Shown here one piece after another: positions 51,362-59,269 of a stretch of DNA of 64,000 bases (the first letter of the stretch is position 1; the number at the start of each line of letters is the position of its first letter). The DNA is from Selenomonas sp. AE3005 (GTDB taxonomy: Bacteria > Bacillota > Negativicutes > Selenomonadales > Selenomonadaceae). A model generated the notes under the pieces. That model saw only the letters and a list, made by a program, of their open reading frames with translations, ran no database searches and was not told where the DNA came from. The stretch lies in NCBI RefSeq assembly GCF_905233635.1, contig NZ_CAJODG010000016.1:8072-72071 (forward strand). Direction: 5' to 3'. The translations under genes and the position numbers were made by a program.

Positions 51362-52697
51362 TCTGCCGGATGTAATAGACCTGTTTTCTGGTTGTGGCGG
51401 CTTGTCACTGGGATTCCATCAAGCTGGCTTTAATATCGATTACGGCGTGGAAATGATGGAGAATGCCGCGCAGAATGTCAATTATAATCTGAGCATCAAA
51501 TATGGACGTCAGCCTGGGCATATCTGTGGTGATATTACCAAGATGCCGGGGGATATGTTTTTGGATAAAATTGGCAGCAATGGTTGTATTGTGATTGGTG
51601 GCCCACCATGCCAGGCATATTCGCTTATCGGCAGGGCAAAACTTAACTCCCTGCGTGCAGATGGTACATTTGAAGATGATAAGCGCGGCTATCTGTTCCA
51701 GGATTTTATAAGATTTGCACTGGGGCATAATGCCCGGGCTGTTGTCATGGAAAATGTACGGCAGAGTACCGCCTATGGCAAAATTAACGTGCCGGAAAAG
51801 GTGGCATGGACGTTGGAACGTCATGGCTATACCTGCTGGTGGACAATCCTTAACTCTGCTGACTTTGGTGTGCCGCAGATTCGTGAACGTATGATTCTGT
51901 TTGCGGTAAAAGGGAAAGCCCGGCCAATGCTTCCTAAGCCTACACATTCGGGCAGACGATATAAAATTGCAAACCTGTTCAATGGTGAAAATTCATTTAC
52001 ATCATGCAAGCATTTCGTTCCACCAATAAAAGGAGAGCGTGGGCTGCCACCATGGCGTACTGTGGAGGAAGCTATTGGAGATTTACCCTCCCTGCGAACC
52101 AGCCCGGAGGAGCCATACGTAGCAAATGCTATGAATCTGCAGTTGCCTTATGCTGATGAACCGGAAAACGAATATCAGGAAATGATGCGTTGTGGTTTGG
52201 AAACGGTTAGCGGCAATGTATATCATAACAATGCGCGGGACTATGCTACGTTTGCCCGTATGAAGGAAGGCGATATATACCCGCGGGCGCTGGAGATTGC
52301 TAACGAGATTTTCGCAGAGAAATGTGCGGAAACTGGTGTACGGGAAGGAACGCTGGAATATGACGCACTAAAAAAATCAATTGTACCACCGTACAGCCCG
52401 GAAAAATTCCTTTCCAAGTGGCGCAAGATAATTCGTAACCGTCCTTGTCACACGCTGGTTGCCCATATTTCGCTGGATACTTATAGTCATATTCATCCTT
52501 GGGAGCCACGTGGTATTTCCGTCCGTGAAGCTGCCCGCATTCAATCGATACCGGACGATTATGTATTCCAAAGCAATATGGGTAATGCTTTTAAACAGAT
52601 TGGCAATTCTGTACCGCCGCTAATGGCCAAAGCTATAGCGGAAACTGTTATGGAAGTTTTGGCAGAACAGGAGGCCGAAGCATGGAAGGAAGCGTAA
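51339..52697 (+). CDS. Second DNA cytosine-5 methyltransferase
   Basis: The 452-residue enzyme has motif I DLFSGCGG (14-21), motif IV PCQAYS with catalytic Cys91 (90-95), motif VI MENVR, motif VIII PQIRERM and motif X QIGNSVPP. The target-recognition region between VIII and X is long (about 200-385), so it probably recognises a site different from the first methyltransferase. ATG 51339 follows GAGGAG; the ATG at 51324 does not. The 3' end overlaps the PD-(D/E)XK gene by 16 bases. Confidence 0.9.
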   Translation: MHILTKNNLPDVIDLFSGCGGLSLGFHQAGFNIDYGVEMMENAAQNVNYNLSIKYGRQPGHICGDITKMPGDMFLDKIGSNGCIVIGGPPCQAYSLIGRAKLNSLRADGTFEDDKRGYLFQDFIRFALGHNARAVVMENVRQSTAYGKINVPEKVAWTLERHGYTCWWTILNSADFGVPQIRERMILFAVKGKARPMLPKPTHSGRRYKIANLFNGENSFTSCKHFVPPIKGERGLPPWRTVEEAIGDLPSLRTSPEEPYVANAMNLQLPYADEPENEYQEMMRCGLETVSGNVYHNNARDYATFARMKEGDIYPRALEIANEIFAEKCAETGVREGTLEYDALKKSIVPPYSPEKFLSKWRKIIRNRPCHTLVAHISLDTYSHIHPWEPRGISVREAARIQSIPDDYVFQSNMGNAFKQIGNSVPPLMAKAIAETVMEVLAEQEAEAWKEA

Positions 52698-53617
52698 ATG
52701 TGGACCTTGTGCAGGCAATAAAAAATCATTTTGCCCTGCTGCATGACGGTCATATTTATCCAATGCACGATGAACTGCCCGGTGATTATAATGCCTGGGT
52801 AGTTCGTTGGAATGGGAAAATTGGTGTAGCCGTTCCCTACGATAGTGATGAACATGTATATTCCAGCTTTGCGGAAATCGAAGTAGAGTCATGTATCATC
52901 AATGGAGAACAGGTACTCTATCTGTTTATCAATGCGGAAAATAATGACAAGCAGTGGCGTAGTCTGGCCTTTGCCAATATATGCGAAAATTTTGTGTCCC
53001 CTGGTGAGGACGGAAGCAACAGAGAACTGGTCACACATCACACGCAGGAATGGTGCGCCAAGTGGAAGGACCTTCTCGGAAATGCCAGCCGTGAAATTCC
53101 GGTTCATGCTGTAGTAGGTGAACTGATGGTATACCGCTGGCTTTTGCAACAGGGCCTAAAGCCCCAGTGGACAGCCAGCAACCGCAGTCGCTTGGATTTT
53201 ATTACCGAAAATGCAGCCTGGGAAGTCAAGTCAACGCTGAGCCATACTGATTTACAGATAACTGTCAACGGTCAAAAGCAGTTGACAAGTCAACCGGATT
53301 GCCCGCTTAGTGTAATGTTTTGTCGCATGGAACCAAATCCCCAAGGCGAATCAGTAAACGATATGGTACAATCACTTACCACTTTAGGAGTTGATGAGAC
53401 GTATCTGGAAAATGCCTTGTCCGGCCTGGGGTTAAAGCTGGGAGCTTTTGCCCGCAAGGAACGTTTTTCCTTGATAGAGATGCGACGCTATCCCGTCAAT
53501 GATAAATTCCCCAGGTTGACAGAGGACAGCTTCGTGGGCGGCAAACTTCCTGATGGGATTATAAAGATTAAATATGTTATAGACTTGGCAAATCTTGAAT
53601 ATGAAGTGATTAAATAA
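52682..53617 (+). CDS. PD-(D/E)XK-type endonuclease-like protein (DUF4420-like)
   Basis: The 311-residue protein carries a likely PD-(D/E)XK centre: Glu147 in VVGELMVYRWLL, Asp172 in RLDF and EVK at 181-183. The N-terminal half is beta-rich and the C-terminus mixed. It resembles the DUF4420 nuclease family found beside MutL-type ATPases and Z1 proteins. It is therefore the expected cleaving subunit of the second restriction system. The start overlaps the methyltransferase gene, and it is the last gene of the block. Confidence 0.78.
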   Translation: MEGSVNVDLVQAIKNHFALLHDGHIYPMHDELPGDYNAWVVRWNGKIGVAVPYDSDEHVYSSFAEIEVESCIINGEQVLYLFINAENNDKQWRSLAFANICENFVSPGEDGSNRELVTHHTQEWCAKWKDLLGNASREIPVHAVVGELMVYRWLLQQGLKPQWTASNRSRLDFITENAAWEVKSTLSHTDLQITVNGQKQLTSQPDCPLSVMFCRMEPNPQGESVNDMVQSLTTLGVDETYLENALSGLGLKLGAFARKERFSLIEMRRYPVNDKFPRLTEDSFVGGKLPDGIIKIKYVIDLANLEYEVIK

Positions 53618-53771
53618 AACTTTGCCGTTATTAAAAGAGGGATCTAAAATTGAATGAGAAAATTCTGTCTAATGTTTCTTTACACTGCGTGTTTTTTTAG
53701 ATATGCGGAATATTATGTAATACAATTTGACATGGAGGTTTTTTAATGATTAACAACGAATATGTTTCATC

Positions 53772-53995
53772 GTAGAAACAAGCAAAGCTAACGACCTTGA
53801 GCCATTCCGCTACTTGACCTATTTATTGGAAAAACTGCCCAATATAAATTTTAAGATACATCCTGAAGTGCTGAAAGATTATCTTCCTTGGAGCAAAGAA
53901 GTTCAGCAGAAATGCAAATAAAGATGCGCCTGCCCATCTATACCGTGGTCAGGCTCGTTTCAGCTATTGATAACACCGGATGGTTTATCGCTTAC
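53772..53995 (+). mobile_element. IS66-family transposase remnant with right end
   Basis: In frame from 53772 to 53921 the translation starts VETSKANDLEPFRYLTYLLE and ends LPWSKEVQQKCK before a stop. This is the C-terminal IS66_C portion of an IS66 transposase. The rest of the transposase and the tnpA/tnpB-type genes are absent. About 75 bases on, CCGGATGGTTTATCGCTTAC (53976-53995) resembles an IS66 right inverted repeat, whose outer end reads GTAAGCG on the other strand. No matching left end was seen. Confidence 0.7.
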
Positions 53996-54062
53996 GATTC
54001 AAGGTATGAAAGAGAATGATATCGATGAATGATTTGTCAAAATGACAAGTCAATTTCAGGGG

Positions 54063-54096
54063 GGCTGACAAGTCAAATTTTGACCTGTCGGCCTTT
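54063..54096 (+). repeat. Hairpin repeat copy B (GGCTGACA...TGTCGGCC)
   Basis: GGCTGACA pairs with TGTCGGCC (one wobble pair) around AGTCAAATTTTGACC and is followed by TTTT. It is preceded by TTGTCAAAATGACAA and TGACAAGTCA (54034-54052). It lies left of the DUF3990/XRE pair. Confidence 0.7.
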
Positions 54097-54111
54097 TGTT
54101 GTGGGATTATC

Positions 54112-54140
54112 TTGACGGTATATCTCTGTAGCGATATACT
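54112..54140 (+). promoter_or_regulatory. Promoter of the DUF3990/XRE pair
   Basis: TTGACG (54112-54117), a 17-base spacer and TATACT (54135-54140) lie 21 bases before the DUF3990 start. This is a near-consensus promoter. Confidence 0.75.
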
Positions 54141-54161
54141 AATCGTAAAGGGGGCAAGGAA

Positions 54162-54833
54162 ATGATTGTCTTTCATGGTTCGGAACATATTGTGGAGAAG
54201 CCTGTGTTTCATGGTGGCAAAAAGAACAATGATTACGGTTATGGTTTTTACACGACAGAGAGCCTTGATTTGGCTAAGGAGTGGGCGTGTGCCAAGAATA
54301 CGGATGGTTATGCGAATCGTTATGAGTTGGATATGGCGGGGCTGTCTGTCCTGAATCTGAACTCGTCGGAGTATAGCATCTTGAATTGGCTGGCCGTTTT
54401 GACGCATTACAGAAGTTACTGGCAAAATGGCAGCATTGCCGAAACGGCAAAAAAATATCTGCAGGAACATTTCTTTATCGACCCGGAGGAATACGATATT
54501 ATCATTGGCTATCGGGCTGATGATTCCTATTTCAGTTTTGCACAGGATTTTGTGGCTGGGACTATATCGTTGCAAAAGTTGTCGGAAGCAATGCGGCTGG
54601 GAAAGCTCGGTGAACAGATTGTGTTGAAAAGTGTAAGAGCCTACACAAAAATCCATTTCCAAGGTGCTGATTTTGCTGAGGCACAAAGATGGTATGATAA
54701 AAAGTCTGTTCGAGATAGAAAAGCACGGCGGGCGTATCGGAGAAGCAAAGGTGCAGGCGATGGTATTGCCGACATTTATATGCTGGACATTATGAGAGAG
54801 GGGATTACCAGTGGTGATTCGCGCTTACGATGA
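54162..54833 (+). CDS. DUF3990-family putative ADP-ribosyltransferase-like toxin
   Basis: The 223-residue protein starts MIVFHGSEHIVEKPVF and continues GYGFYTTESLDLAKEWA (about 27-43), the DUF3990 hallmarks that recall the NAD-binding His and Tyr blocks of ADP-ribosyltransferases. Such proteins are considered toxins of toxin-antitoxin modules; activity is not proven. The basic C-terminus (about 185-215) is unusual. GGGGGCAAGG precedes the ATG. It overlaps the following XRE gene by 23 bases. It is the intact counterpart of the remnant at 40744. Confidence 0.75.
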   Translation: MIVFHGSEHIVEKPVFHGGKKNNDYGYGFYTTESLDLAKEWACAKNTDGYANRYELDMAGLSVLNLNSSEYSILNWLAVLTHYRSYWQNGSIAETAKKYLQEHFFIDPEEYDIIIGYRADDSYFSFAQDFVAGTISLQKLSEAMRLGKLGEQIVLKSVRAYTKIHFQGADFAEAQRWYDKKSVRDRKARRAYRRSKGAGDGIADIYMLDIMREGITSGDSRLR

Positions 54834-55455
54834 GCTATATTTATCCAGTGCCCAGAATATTTTAGGGCATGCTGTGGATTTTGCCGTGATGTCTTTAGAG
54901 ATTGAGCCGGCTGTTTTTGGTAGTGCGTTGGCGGTCTCTGCCAGTGGAAAGCAGTTTGCGCAGGGAAACCCACGATATGTGGCAGGTATGAACGGCTGTG
55001 AATTTGCGCGGGAAGTATTGGCTGATGTGAAAATCTCGTATGCGGATACAGCGGATGCCATGTATCTGGATAAATCGCCGGAGTATTGGGCAGGCTGGGC
55101 TTTGGCTTATTATCAGTGGCAGGCGGATATATCCTTTATGGAAATAATGAAGGCTGTCTCGTTGGATGATATCATTGGGATGTATCCGGTTTATCATGAA
55201 ATGGATATAGAAAAGTTTGTTGAGCAGATGAATCAACTGCTGAAGGCAGCATATCCTCATACGCGGTTGCGTAGGCATCGTGATAATTGCAGAATGTCGC
55301 AGGCAGAACTGGCGGAGGAATCCGGTGTGCCTTTGCGTCAAATTCAGCTTTTTGAACAGGGACAGCGGGATATCAATAAGACAGCTGCGGTTACATTATA
55401 TAAACTTTCGAAGGCGTTGTGTTGCAGGATGGAAGATTTACTGGAGTCTTTATAA
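54811..55455 (+). CDS. XRE-type antitoxin/regulator partner of the DUF3990 protein
   Basis: The 214-residue protein has a C-terminal helix-turn-helix (about 153-212: RLRRHRDNCRMSQAELAEESGVPLRQIQLFEQG). The long N-terminal domain contains YLSSAQNILGHAVDFAV and SPEYWAGWALAYYQW, the latter a feature seen in antitoxin-like partners of DUF3990. GTG codons at 54811 and 54814 follow GAGAGGGG. Together with the overlapping DUF3990 gene it looks like a two-gene toxin-antitoxin operon with autoregulation by the helix-turn-helix. Confidence 0.75.
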   Translation: MVIRAYDELYLSSAQNILGHAVDFAVMSLEIEPAVFGSALAVSASGKQFAQGNPRYVAGMNGCEFAREVLADVKISYADTADAMYLDKSPEYWAGWALAYYQWQADISFMEIMKAVSLDDIIGMYPVYHEMDIEKFVEQMNQLLKAAYPHTRLRRHRDNCRMSQAELAEESGVPLRQIQLFEQGQRDINKTAAVTLYKLSKALCCRMEDLLESL

Positions 55456-55530
55456 AGGAGTAGGAAATGCTTTATGGAGCGAAGATCAGATATTAGACTT
55501 AATGGAATAAAGTAGATAGGGAAAACGAAG

Positions 55531-55564
55531 GGCTGACATGTCAATTTGACTGTCAGCCACTTTT
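55531..55564 (+). repeat. Hairpin repeat copy C (GGCTGACA...TGTCAGCC)
   Basis: GGCTGACA (55531-55538) pairs perfectly with TGTCAGCC (55551-55558) around TGTCAATTTGAC and is followed by CACTTTT. It lies right of the DUF3990/XRE pair and left of the convergent permease gene. Confidence 0.75.
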
Positions 55565-55570
55565 GGGTTG

Positions 55571-56722
55571 CTATTGAATTGCCGTATACAGGTGTTGTGT
55601 CAGTATTCCGCCATATGTCATATAGAAATGATAGTAGAGCAGCAGCAGTATCAGCACGGCGAGATTGCTGGCGGTGAAGGTCAGCAGGTAGTAGCCGGGT
55701 TTGCTGAAACGTGTTTGCAGGTAGGCTTTGAAGGAAATGACGCTGGCCATGGAGGCGATGATGGTGCCGAGGCCGCCGATGTTTACGCCGAGCAATAGCG
55801 GCGTGTAAGCGGTGGTGTAGTTGGCCAGCAGGACGGTGGCCGGTACGTTGCTGAGCAGCTGGCTTAAAAGAAGTGATACCCAAAACTCGTGGCCGCTGAG
55901 CATTTTGGCCGGCCAGCTTTGGAAAAATTCGATGTGGCTGAGATTGCCGACGCCGATGAACAGCAGGGCAAAGAGCAGCAGAAGTTTGTAGTCCGCTTCT
56001 TTGTATAAACGGTTATTAAGCAGGGCAATGGCTGGTATTACGATAATGGCCAGCAGGGGGAAGTCAAGGAGATGCACCACATGAAGAAGGCAGAGGGAAA
56101 AGAGCAGCAGCAGGGGAATGATTTTTCTCCAGGGCAGAGTGTTGTCTGGCTGCTGGGGCAGGGTTACATCGCAGTCGGGGAGGCTGAAGGTAGCCAGATA
56201 AATGGCAGCACCGCTTATAAGCACAATGGGGGCGGTGATGGCAAGAAATTCTGATGGTTCAAGGCCGTAGTGGGAATAGATGAACAGGTTTTGCGGATTG
56301 CCGATGGGAGTCAGCATACTGCCGAGGTTGGCCGCGATAGTCTGCCAGCAGACAGTGGGCACGATGAGGCGTATCCGCCGGGCCTCGGTAAAGACCATAA
56401 TAGCCAGGGGGACAAAGATAATAAGGGCGACGTCATTGGTGATGAACATGGAGCTGAAATAGCAGCTGAAGATAAAAAATCTTCCCAAGGGACGGCCGGA
56501 GGCGCTGCCATGAAACACCTGCTGAAAAATGGCAGCAAAAAAGCCACTGAGTCTGAGGCCGGCCACAATGCACATAAGAAAGAGCAGTAGGCCCAGCAGG
56601 GGCAGGTTGATGCGCGGTATGATTTCATTTAAACCGGGAGGCGCGATTAGGCTCGTGACCATCGCCAGTAACAAGGCTGCGGTCAGGTCAGGATTCTGGC
56701 GCAGCTTTTGGTATATATACAT
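55571..56722 (-). CDS. ArsB/NhaD-superfamily (SLC13/CitM-like) anion permease
   Basis: The 383-residue protein is very hydrophobic, with about 10-11 membrane helices. The motifs ITNDVALIIFVP (about 94-105), TPIGNPQNLFIY (about 137-148) and SNVPATVLLAN are the paired signature segments of the ArsB/NhaD superfamily. Substrate is not predictable (arsenite, dicarboxylate, citrate or sodium are all seen). AAAGGAG precedes the ATG, and the 5' leader can fold CTTTGTC with GACAAAG (56733-56759) over that site. It diverges from priA. Confidence 0.82.
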   Translation of the reverse strand: MYIYQKLRQNPDLTAALLLAMVTSLIAPPGLNEIIPRINLPLLGLLLFLMCIVAGLRLSGFFAAIFQQVFHGSASGRPLGRFFIFSCYFSSMFITNDVALIIFVPLAIMVFTEARRIRLIVPTVCWQTIAANLGSMLTPIGNPQNLFIYSHYGLEPSEFLAITAPIVLISGAAIYLATFSLPDCDVTLPQQPDNTLPWRKIIPLLLLFSLCLLHVVHLLDFPLLAIIVIPAIALLNNRLYKEADYKLLLLFALLFIGVGNLSHIEFFQSWPAKMLSGHEFWVSLLLSQLLSNVPATVLLANYTTAYTPLLLGVNIGGLGTIIASMASVISFKAYLQTRFSKPGYYLLTFTASNLAVLILLLLYYHFYMTYGGILTQHLYTAIQ

Positions 56723-56773
56723 AGGTAAACTCCTTTGTCGTTTCTAATCAAAGACAAAGTATAACATAATTGG

Positions 56774-56802
56774 TTGCGTATTCACAGGGGGAATGCTAGA
56801 AT
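56774..56802 (+). promoter_or_regulatory. Promoter of priA
   Basis: TTGCGT (56774-56779), a 17-base spacer and TAGAAT (56797-56802) lie about 40 bases before the priA start. Confidence 0.65.
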
Positions 56803-56844
56803 TTATATATCTTGAAAGACTTAATGAATGGTGGTTAAAAATAC

Positions 56845-59258
56845 ATGCTGACAGCCAGCGTCTTTGTCAATATTCCTGTAAAAAGCATAGCCAAGGCTTA
56901 TACCTACAGTGTGCCAGCCGGGCTTTCCTATTTGGAGGCAGGCTGGCGTGTTTTTGTGCCTTTTGGCGGACGCAAGGTCGAGGGCTTCATTGTGGCAGTG
57001 GAGGAAAAAGCTGTTGAGGACTTAGGCGATATCAAGCTAAAGCCCATTGAAGCGGCGGTTGATGAGGAGGCCTGGTTTTCGCCCTTGATGTTGCAGGCGG
57101 CCAAGTGGCTGGCAGATTTTTATCTGTGTTCGTTTGCGGAAATGATGCGTCTGTTTATGCCGGGGAAAAGTGGTATCAAGATAAATGTCTGTTATCACGC
57201 GGTGGCCGGCCAGGAAGAACATGTGCTCTTGCATATGCCGGGCTATAGGGAGATTTATAGCTGTCTGACAAGTAATCCCGGCAGCAGCAAAAATGAAATT
57301 GCCAAGGCCGCACCCTTATCCGGTGCTGACCTGGCACAGGCTTTAGCAAAACTATGTCAGTATGGCGTTATCCGCAAGGAATATTTGGCACAGAGCCGGG
57401 AAAAGCTGCGCTATGAAAAATATGTCCGGCTAAGGACAGCCGTTACGCCGGAACTTACGGCGGAGTTTAAGCGGAAAAAAGCACAGCTGCACCTGCTGGA
57501 ACTATTAGCCGCAGCGGCAGAGGGCACGCTTGACTTTAAGAAACTTAAGGCCTTGCAGGTGTCCACGGCAACGGTAAACAATCTGGCGGCGGCTGGCCTG
57601 GTGGAAATCGGGCAAAAACGCGTTCTGCGTGACAGTTATGCCGCCAGTCACAGCCAGCGGCAGGAAGTAGAGCTGACAACTGACCAGCAAACAGCGCTTG
57701 CTATGATGGAACCTTATCTGTCAGCCAAGGAATATCATGGTTTTCTGCTTAAAGGCGTTACGGGCAGCGGCAAGACGCAGGTTTATATGGAAATGGCGGC
57801 CAAGGTCAGGGCGTCAGGACGGCAGGTCATCGTATTGGTGCCGGAAATCGCGTTGACAGGTCAGGTGGTGATGGCCTTTAAGGGGTATTTCCCCGATGAT
57901 ATCGTGGTCATGCACAGCCGCCTGTCGCTGGCGGAGCGCAATGATGCGGTGGTCCGGGTGCGCCGGGGCGAGGCTGGTATCGTAATCGGTGCGCGGTCGG
58001 CGCTGTTCACGCCCCTTGATAATATCGGGCTGATTATCATGGACGAGGAGCAGGATTCTTCCTATAAGCAGGATGAGTCGCCACGTTATCATGCCAGAGT
58101 TGTGGCAGAGGAGCTGGCAAAAATCCATCAGGGGATTTTGTTGCTGGGCAGTGCGACACCGGCAATGGAAACCTATTATCGGGCTAAGCAGGGGGAGCTT
58201 ACTTTGCTGACTATGCCTAAGCGTATCGGCAATATGCCTTTGCCTGTGGTGCAGTGTGTGGATATGCGTCAGGAGCTGCGGATGGGCAATCGTCATATCC
58301 TTTCGCAGGCTTTGCGGCAGCTTATTGAGAGGGGCAGCAGATTATCATTATGCTGAATCGCCGTGGTTTTTCCACGTTTGTGATGTGCCGTTCCTGCGGT
58401 GAGGTCATCAAGTGTAAGCTCTGCGGTTTGCCGCTGGTTTATCACAAAAGCGGGAAACTCTCCTGTCACCACTGTGATGTGACGGAGCAGGTGCCGGACG
58501 TGTGTCCGAAATGCAGCAGCCGCTATATCAAATACTTTGGTTCCGGTACGGAAAAACTGGAACAGGAACTTCATCAGCTGGTGCCGTCGGCGCGTGTTAT
58601 CCGCATGGACAGGGATACGACCAATACGAAGTTTGCGCATCAGGAAATTTTGGACAAGTTCCGCCGGCATGAGTATGATATTTTGCTGGGGACGCAGATG
58701 GTGGCCAAGGGGCATGATATTCCCAATGTGACGGCGGTAGGGATAATCAGCGCTGATTCCAGCCTGAACCTGCCTGATTTCCGGGCGGCGGAGCGCTGCT
58801 TTATGCTGATTACCCAGACAGCAGGCCGGGCCGGACGGCATGGGACACAGGGCAAAGTCATCATTCAAACCTACAATCCAGAACATTACGCTGTGACCTG
58901 TGGCATGGCTCAGGATTATGAGGGCTTTTATGAGCAGGAACTGGCCATGCGGCAGGGGCTCTTTTATCCGCCGTACAGCCGGATTGTGAAACTCCTGTTT
59001 CAGCATGAAGAGGAAGCTGCCGCCAGGAGCAGCGCTAAGCAGCTGATAAATGCCTTCAATAGTCATTTCCAAGGACAGCAGGGACAGCTGATTATCGGCC
59101 CGTCACCGGCGGTTATTGCCAGACTACGGGGCATCTACCGTTATGTGGTGCTGATAAAGACCACGGATATAGCGGCGGTGCAGTCTTTTTTGCGCACGGC
59201 AGGCTTGCATTTGCGTACAGATGTGGCCATTGATATTGACCCGATTACGATGTTGTAG
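56845..59258 (+). pseudogene. priA: Primosomal protein N' (PriA) with a one-base frameshift
   Basis: Two frames together encode a full PriA. The first (56845-58356, 503 residues) has the N-terminal DNA-binding domain, Walker A GVTGSGKT, DEEQDSSYKQ and helicase motifs up to LRQLIERGSR, then stops. The second (58350-59258) begins at MLNRRGFSTF and holds the four zinc pairs (CRSC, CKLC, CHHC, CPKC), GTQMVAKGHD and TAGRAGR. Lining up the usual RGEQIIIMLNRRG shows one base missing near 58331-58340, in a GGGG-C context. PriA restarts stalled forks and is important for viability, so this is either a sequencing slip or a recent mutation. I treat it as one broken gene. Confidence 0.82.
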
Positions 59259-59269
59259 GAGAGAGAAAA

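Larger units (their letters stand above)
53618..54161. other. Gene-free junction at the right end of the restriction island
   Basis: The first 140 bases hold no convincing gene, only a possible start codon with GGAGG (ATG 53746) whose nine-codon frame is cut off at the IS66 remnant. The IS66 remnant (53772-53995) follows. After it come a short tail peptide ending IDE, several TGACAAGTCA-type palindromes, hairpin repeat copy B and the promoter of the DUF3990 gene. It looks like a site of repeated insertion and deletion. Confidence 0.6.

Noticed and set aside
53741..53772. A small gene starting at ATG 53746
   Set aside because: It has a ribosome site but stops after nine codons at the IS66 remnant, so at most it is the cut-off start of a lost gene.
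58320..58360. Programmed frameshifting as an explanation for the split priA
   Set aside because: I see no slippery heptamer or downstream pseudoknot, and a single missing G next to GGGG explains the sequence better.
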